Assembly (NCBI GenBank): GCA_963806685.1
Contig: CAWDZB010000011.1
Coordinates: forward strand, 221,872 to 285,871
Direction: 5' to 3'
Source: DDH964 sp963806685
Lineage (GTDB): Bacteria; Desulfobacterota; Desulfuromonadia; Desulfuromonadales; DDH964
Length of the DNA: 64,000 nt
Below, in pieces: positions 1 through 8,620 of this stretch (within the stretch, counting starts at the first letter, position 1; each line of letters starts with the position of its first letter). The translations under genes were made by a program, and so were the position numbers. A model generated the notes under the pieces. It was not told the origin of the DNA. It ran no database searches and saw only the letters and a list, made by a program, of their open reading frames with translations.

Positions 1-189
1 GCCGGAGAAGAGCCCGATCTGGATATCCCCGAGGGTGACCGGACGGTGCAGGGCCTTTTCGGCCAGCGGCAGGACCGTCGCCCGGACCCGTTCCGGGGTC
101 ACCAGCACCTTGACCAGGATGATCGCGGCGACCACCAGCACGGCCACCACCGCCGCGATTACCGCCAGCCAGCGTCCAAGTCGCTTCAT
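1..189 (-). CDS. AsmA-like protein, N-terminal part (runs off window)
   Basis: The start codon is at 187-189 on the minus strand, preceded by a GGAGG ribosome-binding site. The 63 visible residues begin MKRLGRWLAV and form one long hydrophobic segment (about residues 8-31), followed by a short stretch with LVTPERVRATVLPLAEKAL and RPVTLGDIQIG. Such a membrane anchor followed by a 'V-LGDI-I' strand is typical of AsmA-family envelope proteins, which help move lipids or assemble outer-membrane components. It begins 27 bp after the EVE-domain gene on the same strand, so both are probably co-transcribed. Only the N-terminus is present, so the family call rests on this short segment. Confidence 0.6.
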   Translation of the reverse strand, partial: MKRLGRWLAVIAAVVAVLVVAAIILVKVLVTPERVRATVLPLAEKALHRPVTLGDIQIGLFSG

Positions 190-216
190 TGCCACCTCCG
201 ATAATGGGTCTTGAAT

Positions 217-717
217 CTATGACTGTGCCAACGGGTCGGCCAGGCCCGCCAGCTCCAGTACGGTTTGCCACTCTTCGGCCGTAACCGGCTGCACCGACAG
301 CCGGCTCCCCTTGCGCAACACTTCCATTTCCGCCAGCAGCGGATGGCGACGCAGGTCGTCGCGGGACAGGGGCCGGGGCATCGGCTCAAGGGCCTGGACG
401 TCGACCATGTACCAGATCGGGTTCGCCTCGCTGGCCCGGGGGTCGAAATGGTCGGAGCGCGGATCGCAGGCGGTGAAATCCGGGTAGCCGGAGCGCACCA
501 CCCGGGCGAGGCCGACGATTGCCGGTTGCGCCGTGTTGCTGTGGTAGAAGAGGACCCCGTCCCCCTCCCGGAGTTCGTCGCGCAGCAGGTTGCGGGCCTG
601 GAAGTTGCGCACCCCGTCCCAGTGTTCGGTTTGCCCGGGGCGCCCCTGCAGGTCGGCGAAGGAAAAACAACCTGGCTCCGATTTCATCAGCCAGTAGCGG
701 CGCCTGGGTGCGACCAT
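217..717 (-). CDS. EVE domain-containing protein
   Basis: The 166-residue product starts MVAPRRRYWLMKSEPGCFSF. The signature YWLMKSEP with a following HWDGVRN and ARNLLRD is diagnostic of the EVE (PUA-like, thymocyte nuclear protein 1) family, which in eukaryotes and bacteria is thought to bind modified nucleobases. Other conserved pieces are GDGVLFYHSN and WYMVDV. Length agrees with the 140-170 residues usual for single-domain EVE proteins. The start at 717 has a GGAG site five bases upstream. The AsmA-like gene follows on the same strand. The physiological ligand is unknown. Confidence 0.9.
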   Translation of the reverse strand: MVAPRRRYWLMKSEPGCFSFADLQGRPGQTEHWDGVRNFQARNLLRDELREGDGVLFYHSNTAQPAIVGLARVVRSGYPDFTACDPRSDHFDPRASEANPIWYMVDVQALEPMPRPLSRDDLRRHPLLAEMEVLRKGSRLSVQPVTAEEWQTVLELAGLADPLAQS

Positions 718-753
718 CGTTGCTCCGGAAATATGAACTATAAAATCAGTTTT

Positions 754-767
754 TGATCTTGGTCAAG
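754..767 (+). promoter_or_regulatory. FNR/HcpR-type palindrome upstream of hcp
   Basis: TTGATCTTGGTCAA is a TTGA-N6-TCAA palindrome, one mismatch away from the FNR consensus TTGAT-N4-ATCAA. It lies about 220 bp upstream of the hybrid-cluster protein gene, between it and the divergent EVE gene. CRP/FNR-family regulators such as HcpR control hcp genes in many anaerobes, so this is a plausible operator, but its distance from the start codon is large and no promoter could be fixed. Confidence 0.35.
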
Positions 768-985
768 GTCGGCCGCCCACCGGCCGGCTATGGTAGCAAC
801 ACCAGGAAGGGAGTTGCTGATAAAAAGCATAACGCATTTGACCGCGATCGGCGGCGGATAAATTGCCTTACCGCCCACCAGCGCTGCGCCTTGGGGAGCG
901 AGAGGAGTTGGAAATGGAAAAGCTTTGGCAGATACTCGGCTTCGGCAGGAAAAACAACCACCAACCCAGCAAGGAGGAACCACGA

Positions 986-2611
986 ATGGACAACATGTTC
1001 TGTTACCAGTGTGAACAGGCCAGCCAGGGGACCGGCTGCACCAAGATCGGCGTCTGCGGCAAGCAGCCCGACGTTGCCGCCCTGCAGGACCTGCTGGTCT
1101 ACGGCCTGAAAGGTATCGCCTTTTGGGCTGACAAGGCGCGCCAGGCCGGCAAGAAGGATCAGGAGATCGATCGCTTCATGATCGATGGGCTGTTCGCCAC
1201 CGTCACCAACGTCGATTTTGACGCCGACGCCATCGCCAAGCTGATCGCCGAAGCGGTGCGCCTGCGCGGCAAAGCCAAACAGCTCGCCGGCGCCTACAGC
1301 GGCAAGGTTCCGGCCGCGGCCCAGGACTGGGCGCTGCCCGCTTCCCGCGAGGAGCAGGTCAAGCTCGGTCAGCTGCACGGGGTCAAGGACTTCACCGTCG
1401 ACGCCGACATCCATTCGGTGCGCGAACTGATTACCTACGGCCTCAAGGGCTACGCCGCCTACGCCGACCATGCCCGGATTCTCGGCAAGGAGTCGGACGA
1501 GATCTACGCCTTCACCCACAAGGCGCTGGCCGCCCTGCTCGACGACAGCCTCGATCTGATAGCCAACGTCAGCCTGGCCCTGGAAACGGGGCGCATCAAC
1601 TACGTCACCATGGAGCTGCTCAACCAGGCCCACATCGAGGCCTACGGCCAGCCGCAGCCGACCCCGGTCCAGCTCGGCACCAAGGCCGGCAAGGCGATCC
1701 TGGTCTCAGGCCACGACCTGAAGTTCCTCGAGGAACTGCTGAAGCAGACCGAGGGGACCGGAATCAACGTCTACACCCACGGCGAGATGCTCCCCGCCCA
1801 TGGCTACCCGGGCCTGAAAAAGTACGCCCACCTCGCCGGCAACTTCGGCGGCGCCTGGCAGGACCAGCACAAGGAGTTCCAGGAGTTCCCAGGCGCGATC
1901 ATCTTCAACACCAACTGCATCCAGAAGCCGGCCGAGAGCTACAAGGACCGCCTCTTCACCTGGGGGCTGGTGCAGTGGCCGGGGGTCAAGCATGTCGACG
2001 GCTGGGATTTCTCAGGGGTGATCAAAAAGGCCAAGGAGTGTGAGGGCTTCGCCGACAATCCGGGCCAGGAGATCCTCACCGGCTTCGGCCACCATGCCAT
2101 CCTCGGCGTCGCCGACAAGGTGATCGAGGCGGTCAAGGCCGGCGCGATCAAGCACTTCTTCCTGGTCGGTGGCTGCGACGGCGCCAAATCGGGCCGCAAC
2201 TACTACACCGAGTTCGCCGAGAAGGCTCCCAAGGATACGGTGATCCTGACCCTGGCCTGCGGCAAGTACCGCTTCAACAAGCTCGACCTCGGTGACATCG
2301 GCGGCATCCCGCGGCTGCTCGACGTCGGCCAGTGCAACGACGCCTACAGCGCCATCCAGGTTGCGGTGGCCCTGGCCGGTGCCTTCGAGTGCGGCGTCAA
2401 CGACCTGCCGCTGTCCCTGATCCTCTCCTGGTACGAGCAGAAGGCGGTGGCGATCCTGCTCACCCTGCTCCACCTCGGGATCAAGAACATCAAGATCGGC
2501 CCCTCGCTGCCGGCCTTCGTCACCCCGAACGTGCTCAATTTCCTGGTCGAGAACTACAATATCGGCCCGATCGGCACCGCCGAGGAGGATCTCAAGCAGA
2601 TCCTTGGCTGA
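986..2611 (+). CDS. hcp: Hybrid-cluster protein (hydroxylamine reductase), class I
   Basis: The 541-residue product begins MDNMFCYQCEQ. Its N-terminal cysteines follow C-x2-C-x8-C-x5-C (CYQC...GC...VC), the pattern of the class I proteins of strict anaerobes. Further conserved pieces are GHDLKFLEELLKQTEG, AHGYPGLKKY, FNTNCIQKP, GGCDGAKSGRNYYTEFA, LACGKYRFN, DVGQCNDAYSA and LILSWYEQKAVAIL, which supply the cluster ligands. Hcp reduces hydroxylamine in vitro and is linked to NO and nitrosative stress defence in the cytoplasm. I chose ATG 986 because AAGGAGG lies 9 bases upstream and the residues before it match nothing in the family. A strong terminator follows. A close paralogue lies at 21879. 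Confidence 0.95.
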   Translation: MDNMFCYQCEQASQGTGCTKIGVCGKQPDVAALQDLLVYGLKGIAFWADKARQAGKKDQEIDRFMIDGLFATVTNVDFDADAIAKLIAEAVRLRGKAKQLAGAYSGKVPAAAQDWALPASREEQVKLGQLHGVKDFTVDADIHSVRELITYGLKGYAAYADHARILGKESDEIYAFTHKALAALLDDSLDLIANVSLALETGRINYVTMELLNQAHIEAYGQPQPTPVQLGTKAGKAILVSGHDLKFLEELLKQTEGTGINVYTHGEMLPAHGYPGLKKYAHLAGNFGGAWQDQHKEFQEFPGAIIFNTNCIQKPAESYKDRLFTWGLVQWPGVKHVDGWDFSGVIKKAKECEGFADNPGQEILTGFGHHAILGVADKVIEAVKAGAIKHFFLVGGCDGAKSGRNYYTEFAEKAPKDTVILTLACGKYRFNKLDLGDIGGIPRLLDVGQCNDAYSAIQVAVALAGAFECGVNDLPLSLILSWYEQKAVAILLTLLHLGIKNIKIGPSLPAFVTPNVLNFLVENYNIGPIGTAEEDLKQILG

Positions 2612-2638
2612 TAGACCGGAACATAATGCAACACCCCG

Positions 2639-2667
2639 GCCGGGGCCCTCGGGCCCCGGCTATTTTT
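2639..2667 (+). terminator. Rho-independent terminator after hcp
   Basis: A 10-bp GC-only stem (GCCGGGGCCC / GGGCCCCGGC) with a tiny loop is followed by TATTTTT, 27 bp after the hcp stop codon. Confidence 0.9.
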
Positions 2668-2884
2668 ATCGGAAGCAGTGTCGGATTGCAGCCGGATCCC
2701 CGGCGGGTCCGGCAGCAACTTTTTCCGCAAGGTCCACTACTTCCAGTCCCAAATCTCCCGTTGGGAGTGCGAAACCAACCTGAACCCGATATATTTCCTT
2801 GAACATCATTCAGTTGACCCGGTCCGTCCCACCGGCTCTCCGCCCCTTTATCCCTTTCAACAACCGGCAGCAAAAGGACACGCC

Positions 2885-4135
2885 ATGTTTCGTCGCAACC
2901 GTCAGGAACGCAAATCATTTTTGCACGGGTTGATATTCGGTGCCGGGCTGATGCTGGTCCTGATCCTGAGCTGGCAGGGACTCGCTGCCTTCTTCATTTC
3001 TCCCGGCATTCCGCCCCAGGCGGAACCCGATTTCGCCCTGATGGCCCAGGCCTGGGATACCATCCAGGCCGAATATGTCGACCGCGCTTCCGTCAAGCCA
3101 AAGGAAATGACCTACGGTGCCATAGCCGGTATGGTCAAAGCGCTCGGCGATACCGGTCACAGTACCTTTCTCACTCCGCAGATGCTCAAGAACGAGGAGG
3201 AATTCACCAGCGGCCGCTATAAAGGGATCGGGGCCGAGGTGGAGATGAAAGGCGGTCATGTGGTGATCGTCGCCCCCTTCGACGGCTCCCCGGCCCAGAA
3301 AGCCGGCCTGCGTCCCGGCGACATCATCCTCAAGGTCGACGACAAGGATGTCTCCGGGTTGTCCCTGCTCCAGGTGGTACGCCATATCGCCGGCGAGGCC
3401 GGCACGCAGGTGACCCTGACCATCCTCAGACCCCGATCGGGGAACGCCCGCGATGTCACCCTGACCCGTGCCACCATCTCGATGCACAATGTCAGCTGGC
3501 GCAAGCTACCCGGCACCGATCTTGCCCATCTGCGTCTGGCCGGCTTCAGCGACGGTGTCACTAAGGAATTGCGTACCGCCCTGGAATCGATCAAGGAAGC
3601 GGGAGTGGCCGGAATCGTCCTCGACCTGCGGGACAATCCCGGCGGACTGTTGACCGAAGCAGTTGGTGTAGCCAGTCAGTTTCTGCCGGGAGGGAATGTA
3701 CTGCAGGAAAAGGATGCCAAGGGGAAGGTCACTCGCGTCCCGGTACGTTCCGGGGGGATTGCTCCGGATATTCCGCTGGTGGTTTTGATCAACTCCGGCA
3801 CGGGTAGTGCCGCGGAGATCCTCTCAGGTGCCCTGCAGGACGCTGACCGGGCCGAACTGATTGGCGAAACAACCTTCGGCACCGGCACCGTCCTGCAGCA
3901 GTTTTCGCTCAATGACGGCTCGGCCCTGCTGCTGGCCATCCAGGAATGGCTGACCCCCAAGGGACGGGTTATCTGGCACCACGGTATCGCCCCGGACCAG
4001 ACGGTCACCCTCCCCGGGGACACCCCGCCCCTTTTCCCCCTGGTTGAGCAGGGGATGACCCCGTCAGACCTGCGACAGAGCAAGGATCGGCAGCTGCTGG
4101 CTGCCCTCAAGGTGCTGAAAGGGGAAAGACGCTGA
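2885..4135 (+). CDS. S41-family C-terminal processing peptidase, Lys position replaced by Thr
   Basis: The 416-residue protein has an N-terminal signal anchor (about residues 12-36), a substrate-capturing helical part, a PDZ domain (YKGIGAEVEMKGG to ITRPR, roughly 105-200) and the S41 core with DLRDNPGGLLTEAV. The nucleophile is Ser308 in SGTGSAAEI. The catalytic Lys of Prc/CtpA lies 25 residues later in FGKGxVQ; here that position is Thr333 (FGTGTVLQ). The rest of the core, including DGSALLLAIQEWLTPKGR, is intact. Such proteins sit in the periplasm and trim envelope proteins. ATG 2885 fits the signal anchor; upstream codons do not look coding. Either a different base acts or this is a pseudoprotease. 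Confidence 0.88.
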   Translation: MFRRNRQERKSFLHGLIFGAGLMLVLILSWQGLAAFFISPGIPPQAEPDFALMAQAWDTIQAEYVDRASVKPKEMTYGAIAGMVKALGDTGHSTFLTPQMLKNEEEFTSGRYKGIGAEVEMKGGHVVIVAPFDGSPAQKAGLRPGDIILKVDDKDVSGLSLLQVVRHIAGEAGTQVTLTILRPRSGNARDVTLTRATISMHNVSWRKLPGTDLAHLRLAGFSDGVTKELRTALESIKEAGVAGIVLDLRDNPGGLLTEAVGVASQFLPGGNVLQEKDAKGKVTRVPVRSGGIAPDIPLVVLINSGTGSAAEILSGALQDADRAELIGETTFGTGTVLQQFSLNDGSALLLAIQEWLTPKGRVIWHHGIAPDQTVTLPGDTPPLFPLVEQGMTPSDLRQSKDRQLLAALKVLKGERR

Positions 4136-4303
4136 GCGGCTGGCCTGGTTCTCCGGCCACGGGCGGTCATAAAAGCCTGGAGGGCTTGGCGGCGTTTTTT
4201 CGGCCGGGTGGGCCATCCCCTTATTTGCTCTCCGGGCACCGCCACGCCAATCTGGTAACCTATTCATGTTCGGCGATCAGCATTCATTGAAAGGAGAATT
4301 GCC

Positions 4304-4768
4304 ATGGCGGAGCTCATTCACACCTCGCGCATCACCATCACCAGAGACCGGGGGCCGATCAGGATTGCACAGATCGAGGGGTTCAAGGAACCGGTCTACT
4401 ATGGAGTCCACGGCGGTATCCAGCAGTTCTACAAGGTCGATCCGATCGTGGAACACGCCGCCACCCTGGACCACATCGTCGGTGCGGTTGCCGCTTGAAT
4501 GATGGGCACCTTCGCCAGCGTGCTGGCGACCAAAAAGATCAGGACCCATACCGACCGTTACCGGGCCGACGTCGAAGGCGATATCGAGGACGTTGGGGGC
4601 GTGCTCAAGATTACCGAGATTCGGGTTCACTATGTGCTGAAACTGAACCCCGAAGAGGAAGCCGATGCCCGTTGGGCCATGGATAATTACCTTGAGAAGT
4701 GCCCCGGTGCGATGAGCGTGACCGGGTGTATCCGGCTCGAACATTCCCTTGAGCTGGTTGCGGGGTAA
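4304..4768 (+). CDS. OsmC-family peroxiredoxin, predicted selenoprotein (Sec65)
   Basis: Two adjacent reading segments in the same frame, separated only by TGA at 4496-4498, together make one 154-residue OsmC/Ohr-family protein. The context is DHIVGAVAA-(TGA)-MMGTFASVLA, exactly where OsmC proteins carry the peroxidatic Cys (AAC-x-MGTF). The second conserved Cys is present in EKCPGAMS. OsmC reduces organic hydroperoxides in the cytoplasm. A perfect 6-bp stem with a CGTG loop begins 15 bases after the TGA (see 4513-4528), as a bacterial SECIS should. The start has AAAGGAG eight bases upstream. OsmC-like selenoproteins are known from metagenomes and deltaproteobacteria. The alternative, a single nonsense mutation, would not explain the hairpin or replacement of just this residue. 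Confidence 0.85.
4513..4528 (+). promoter_or_regulatory. Bacterial SECIS-like hairpin
   Basis: CGCCAG-CGTG-CTGGCG is a perfect 6-bp stem with a four-base loop (a flanking T-A pair, 4512/4529, extends it). The loop starts 21 bases after the in-frame TGA and has G as its second base. These are the known rules for bacterial SECIS elements recognised by SelB: loop about 16-37 bases downstream of UGA, and a G among the first two loop bases. It is wholly inside the coding sequence, as in formate dehydrogenase genes. Confidence 0.75.
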
Positions 4769-5342
4769 AGGACAGGGCCAAGCCTTCCGACACAACCCAC
4801 CGGGAAAAATTTGCGGGGCGTGCAATCACAAGGTGTAACAGCGCCAGGCCTTGAGACGCGCCCCCGATCCATTTTCCTCCACCTCGGTCTGATCAAGCTG
4901 GTAGCCAGGGCGATAAGGGGAAACCCGATGGATCAATACCCCTTGGGCACGGATATCAATCTGATTTTCATCGATCAAGCAGGCCTCAGAATCTGGTTTA
5001 AGTTTTTGGTATTAACTTATTAATCGACCTAATAAAACCGCGTCAATTTGCTTTTTACTTTACGGGGAGGACCGCGAATTGCCAAGGGTCAAACATGGCC
5101 CCCGCAGATACCCATATCAAAGCGGGCTTCCGGTTTTTGGCGAATTGACGACCGTGAAATCTCCGCTACCATCGCCACCATAATTGGACACCCCATCTCT
5201 GGCAATCCCCGGTCGGGCTCCCTTCCTTTAATCGGGGGCCTTTATCAATTGACCAGGATCGTTGGCAGGGGCGATTTGCCTTCCCGGAACCCCTGATTTT
5301 TGCTAGTGTGACACTTCCCCGGATAATTCCCTTGAGGCCGCC
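4769..5342. other. Intergenic region without recognisable gene
   Basis: No convincing coding sequence was found. The part around 4995-5035 is AT-rich (GGTATTAACTTATTAATC) and could hold the promoter of the downstream kinase gene, but no clear -35/-10 pair with good spacing could be fixed. Confidence 0.5.
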
Positions 5343-7304
5343 ATGGATCAACAACATCATCCCCGAAACGACCTTGCCCTGGACCAGAACTTGTTGCGCT
5401 GCCTCATGGAGTCAAGCAGCGCCCTCATTTATGTCAAGGACGCAAACGGTGCTTATCGACGCTGCAACAAGCTTGGAGAAAAACTCATCGGCCTGAGTGA
5501 AGCTGAGCAGGTCGGAAAATCCGATTTCGATTTTTTTGGCCGGGAAAGAGCCGAGGCGATCAGGGAGATCGACCAACGGATTTTATCTTCAGGGCAAGAG
5601 TACTGCGTAGAAGAGCGGGTGACCTTTCCCTGCGGCAAAACCCTCCTCCTCGAAAGCAAAAAAACCCCTATTTTCGATCACAATGGCAAGGCCATCGGTA
5701 TTTTGGGCATCTCCCATGACATCACCGAACGCAATCGGGTCGAAGAGGGCTTGAGAGAAAGTGAATATTTCTTCAAGGAGTCACAGCGTTCCGCCTTCAT
5801 CGGTTCGTACAAGGCCGATTTAAAGGCCGGTGGCTGGGAATCATCGGAAGTCCTGGATGAAATTTTCGGCATCGGTCCCCATTACGATCGGCGCATTCAG
5901 GGGTGGTTGGATATTGTCCATCCCGAGGACCGGGAGGCGATGGAGCAGTATCTGAAGGAAGAGGTCATCGGGCAGGGAAAACCTTTTGCCAGGGAATACC
6001 GAATCGTTCGTCAAAATGACGGCGAAACCCGCTGGGTCGTCGGTTTGGGTGCCCTCAAATCCGATGTCGATGGTCATGACCTGATTTTGATGGGAACCAT
6101 CCAGGACATAACCGAACAAAAAAGCACGGAGGAGGAGCAGGCAAAACTCGAAGCCCAACTCCAGCAGGCGCAAAAGATCGAGTCGGTAGGGCGCCTGGCC
6201 GGCGGTGTGGCCCATGACTTCAACAACATGTTGAGCGTGATTCTCATCCATGCGGAAATGGCGCAGAAGCAAGAAGCCGTTCCATCGACGCTGCGGGAGC
6301 ACCTGGTCCAGATCCAGAAGGCCGCCGAACGTTCTTCCGAAATTACCCGGCAATTGCTGGCCTTTGCCCGCAAACAGACCGTTGCTCCAAGGATTCTCGA
6401 CCTCAATGAGACCGTAACCAGCATGATCAAAATGCTGAGCAGGTTGATCGGCGAGGAAATCGACCTGGTCTGGCTGCCCGAGAAGGAGTTGTGGCCGGTC
6501 AAGTTGGACCCCGCGCAGGTCGACCAGATCCTGGCCAACCTTTGCATCAATGCCCGGGATGCCATTGCCGGGGTCGGCAGGATCAGAATTGAAACCGGGA
6601 ACATACGTTGTGGTGCGGACCTTTGCTCCGGGCACCCCGGTTTGGAACCTGGCGATTATATTCTGCTCACCGTGAGCGACGACGGTTGCGGCATGGATCA
6701 GGGCGTTCAGCAGAAAATTTTCGAACCGTTTTTCACCACCAAGGGGGATGGAAAGGGCACCGGGCTCGGGCTCGCGACCGTGTACGGCATCGTCAAGCAG
6801 AATTCCGGCTACATCGACGTCCACAGCCAACCGGGACAGGGTACACAATTCAAGATCTACCTACCCCGTTCCCTGGACAAGGCGATCCAGACAGGACCGG
6901 CTGAGCCGCTTCCGGCGAGCGAACCGGGCGGGGAGACCATCCTGCTGGTCGAAGACGAGCCGGCAATTCTTGACGTGGGTACACAATTGCTGGAAATGCA
7001 GGGATATCGGGTCCTGGCCGCAAACACGCCGGGCGAGGCCATCCGCCTGGCCGAAGGGCACCTCGGGGAGATCCACCTGCTGATGACGGACGTCGTCATG
7101 CCCGAAATGAACGGCCGGCAACTGGCCAGGAAACTGCTTTCGCTCTATCCAGGTATCAAGCGTCTGTTCATGTCGGGATATACGGCCGATATCATTGCCC
7201 ACCACGGCGTTCTGGACGAAGGCGTGCATTTCATCCAGAAGCCCTTCACGTTCGACGTCCTCACGACCAAGGTGCGGGAGGTATTGGACGCGCATTCCGG
7301 GTAA
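5343..7304 (+). CDS. PAS-domain hybrid sensor histidine kinase
   Basis: The 653-residue cytoplasmic protein has two PAS domains (about 12-130, ending GILGISHDITERNR; and about 145-265, PAS_3 type with WLDIVHPEDR and IQDITEQK). A dimerisation/phosphoacceptor domain follows with His291 in GGVAHDFNNMLSVI, then the ATPase domain (NLCINARDA, DDGCGM, FEPFFTTKGDGKGTGLGL). A C-terminal receiver domain carries the acidic LLVEDEP, Asp583 (MTDVVMPEMNG) and the Lys in IQKPF. There are no membrane segments, so it senses an internal signal. The HDFNN-type phosphoacceptor and fused receiver are common in Geobacter kinases. No partner output regulator is adjacent. Confidence 0.92.
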   Translation: MDQQHHPRNDLALDQNLLRCLMESSSALIYVKDANGAYRRCNKLGEKLIGLSEAEQVGKSDFDFFGRERAEAIREIDQRILSSGQEYCVEERVTFPCGKTLLLESKKTPIFDHNGKAIGILGISHDITERNRVEEGLRESEYFFKESQRSAFIGSYKADLKAGGWESSEVLDEIFGIGPHYDRRIQGWLDIVHPEDREAMEQYLKEEVIGQGKPFAREYRIVRQNDGETRWVVGLGALKSDVDGHDLILMGTIQDITEQKSTEEEQAKLEAQLQQAQKIESVGRLAGGVAHDFNNMLSVILIHAEMAQKQEAVPSTLREHLVQIQKAAERSSEITRQLLAFARKQTVAPRILDLNETVTSMIKMLSRLIGEEIDLVWLPEKELWPVKLDPAQVDQILANLCINARDAIAGVGRIRIETGNIRCGADLCSGHPGLEPGDYILLTVSDDGCGMDQGVQQKIFEPFFTTKGDGKGTGLGLATVYGIVKQNSGYIDVHSQPGQGTQFKIYLPRSLDKAIQTGPAEPLPASEPGGETILLVEDEPAILDVGTQLLEMQGYRVLAANTPGEAIRLAEGHLGEIHLLMTDVVMPEMNGRQLARKLLSLYPGIKRLFMSGYTADIIAHHGVLDEGVHFIQKPFTFDVLTTKVREVLDAHSG

Positions 7305-7674
7305 GCTCTCGTACTTCAGGTAAAAATACTCCTCAAACAGACCGGGGGGCCCGGCAGGGCTCCTCCGGGAAGGGGCAGCCGGCGCCGCGCCTGAAGTTGG
7401 CGCCCTTCCCTCCGATTCAGAAATTCCCCTGATCGCCAGGTCCGGATTTTTCACGGGACTGGAGTCAAGGAACAGGGATTGAGGTTCGGATGTTCCTGGT
7501 TGAGAATCTGCCTATTCTGGGAAAGACGCGGCACAATCAGGCGCCAATACTCAGGGCAGTGCCGAAATCGTGCAATCGTAAATTGAAAATTCCGGCATCC
7601 TGCGCTTGCCAAAACGGAAGGATTTTTTTAGATTGCGGGTGCGCCAACGTTCTCCGGCAGAAAGGGAATTGACT
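7305..7674. other. Intergenic region without recognisable gene
   Basis: No coding sequence with a plausible ribosome-binding site and no good terminator was seen in these 370 bases. The segment just upstream of 7675 is moderately AT-rich and probably holds the promoter of the lipoprotein gene. Confidence 0.5.
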
Positions 7675-8046
7675 ATGCGGGTCCGAAGATCCATCCTGTT
7701 TACCTGTTGCATCCTGCTCCTCCTCGCCGGTTGCGACTACCTGCCGGTCGGATTCACGCCTATCGGGGAGATTGTCCAGAATCCGGGCAGTTTCGAGGGG
7801 AAGACGATCAAGGTCAAGGGTGAGGTCACGGAAGTCGTCAAACTGCCCATGTTCGAGTACAAGAGTTACGTCCTGCGTGACGACAGGGGGGAAATCCTGG
7901 TGATGACCACGGGGACCCTCCCACCGCTCCACAAGAAAACGGCCATAAAAGCGCAGGTGAAGACCATGGCCATTATCAACAACCAGAGTATCGGTCTGCG
8001 CCTGATCGAGGTCGCAAGACTGTCGTTCCCCGGTTTCGGGGGCTGA
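7675..8046 (+). CDS. OB-fold-like lipoprotein
   Basis: The 123-residue protein starts MRVRRSILFTCCILLLLAGC, a lipoprotein signal peptide with lipobox LLAGC. The mature part (IGEIVQNPGSFEGKTIKVKGEVTEVVKLP, then YVLRDDRGEILVMT and IKAQVKTMAIINNQSIGLRLIEVAR) has the strand pattern of a small OB-fold domain like those in periplasmic bacterial OB-fold (BOF/YgiW-like or tRNA-anti-like) proteins. Start 7675 was chosen because the signal peptide begins there and the preceding 23 codons look non-coding. It is followed after 7 bp by the zinc-ribbon gene. The function is not known. Confidence 0.75.
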   Translation: MRVRRSILFTCCILLLLAGCDYLPVGFTPIGEIVQNPGSFEGKTIKVKGEVTEVVKLPMFEYKSYVLRDDRGEILVMTTGTLPPLHKKTAIKAQVKTMAIINNQSIGLRLIEVARLSFPGFGG

Positions 8047-8053
8047 ATTCTGA

Positions 8054-8260
8054 ATGGAATGCGTACCAAAGTCCATGACCAGCGTCTACTTCTGCGGCCA
8101 TTGCGAAGCGCCCGTTGCCAAGTCGGACACCGCCTGTCCCCACTGCTCCGCCGCCTTCACGAGGATCCGCTGTCCCGCCTGCGGGTACGTCGGCCATGTG
8201 GAGGATTTTCCCTGGGACCGCTGCCCGCAGTGCGGGGCCAGAAGGCTTCTCCTCGAATAG
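8054..8260 (+). CDS. Small zinc-ribbon protein
   Basis: This 68-residue protein holds four CxxC pairs: CGHC, CPHC, CPAC and CPQC. They form two zinc-ribbon (rubredoxin-like) modules in a row. The arrangement CGHCEAPVAKSDTACPHC followed by IRCPACGYVGHVEDFPWDRCPQCG resembles double zinc ribbons that act as protein- or RNA-binding knuckles. It lies 7 bp behind the lipoprotein gene and ahead of a terminator, so both form a small transcription unit. An internal ATG at 8075 is an alternative start. No specific role can be assigned. Confidence 0.75.
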   Translation: MECVPKSMTSVYFCGHCEAPVAKSDTACPHCSAAFTRIRCPACGYVGHVEDFPWDRCPQCGARRLLLE

Positions 8261-8342
8261 TGCCCCATCCCCCCAGACTCCGGCCGTTTCGGACCTGCCT
8301 GTGCTTGTTCCGCGGGTCACTGTCCCGCCAATTCGAACGGCC

Positions 8343-8366
8343 CCCGGCCGCCAGGCCGGGATTTTT
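8343..8366 (+). terminator. Rho-independent terminator
   Basis: CCCGGCC-GCCA-GGCCGGG is a perfect 7-bp stem followed by ATTTTT, 82 bp after the zinc-ribbon gene. Confidence 0.75.
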
Positions 8367-8620
8367 CAGGTAAGGCTGTCCGGTTGGAAAGGGCGAACCA
8401 TACCCTACCGCTACATTCTGGCCGCCATTTTTTCCCTGGAACCGGCAGGGCCCGTTATAGATCGGCACCCGCCCGCAAAACCCTTCAAGGGGCGGCAAGG
8501 AACCCGGGGAAGGTTGTAGAATGCAGGTGAGTCGCCGAACCCGGGGCGGGTCGCCTGGAGAAACGATACGGCGAAGGCAGCATTCCGGTTCCGCCATCCA
8601 TCCGAATGAAAGGACAGGCG

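Noticed and set aside
863..985. Longer N-terminus for hybrid-cluster protein 1
   Set aside because: The extra 41 codons match nothing in the family and the AAGGAGG site points to ATG 986.
4496..4498. Ordinary nonsense mutation splitting the OsmC gene
   Set aside because: The stop replaces precisely the catalytic Cys, nothing else is damaged, and a SECIS-like hairpin lies at the proper distance.
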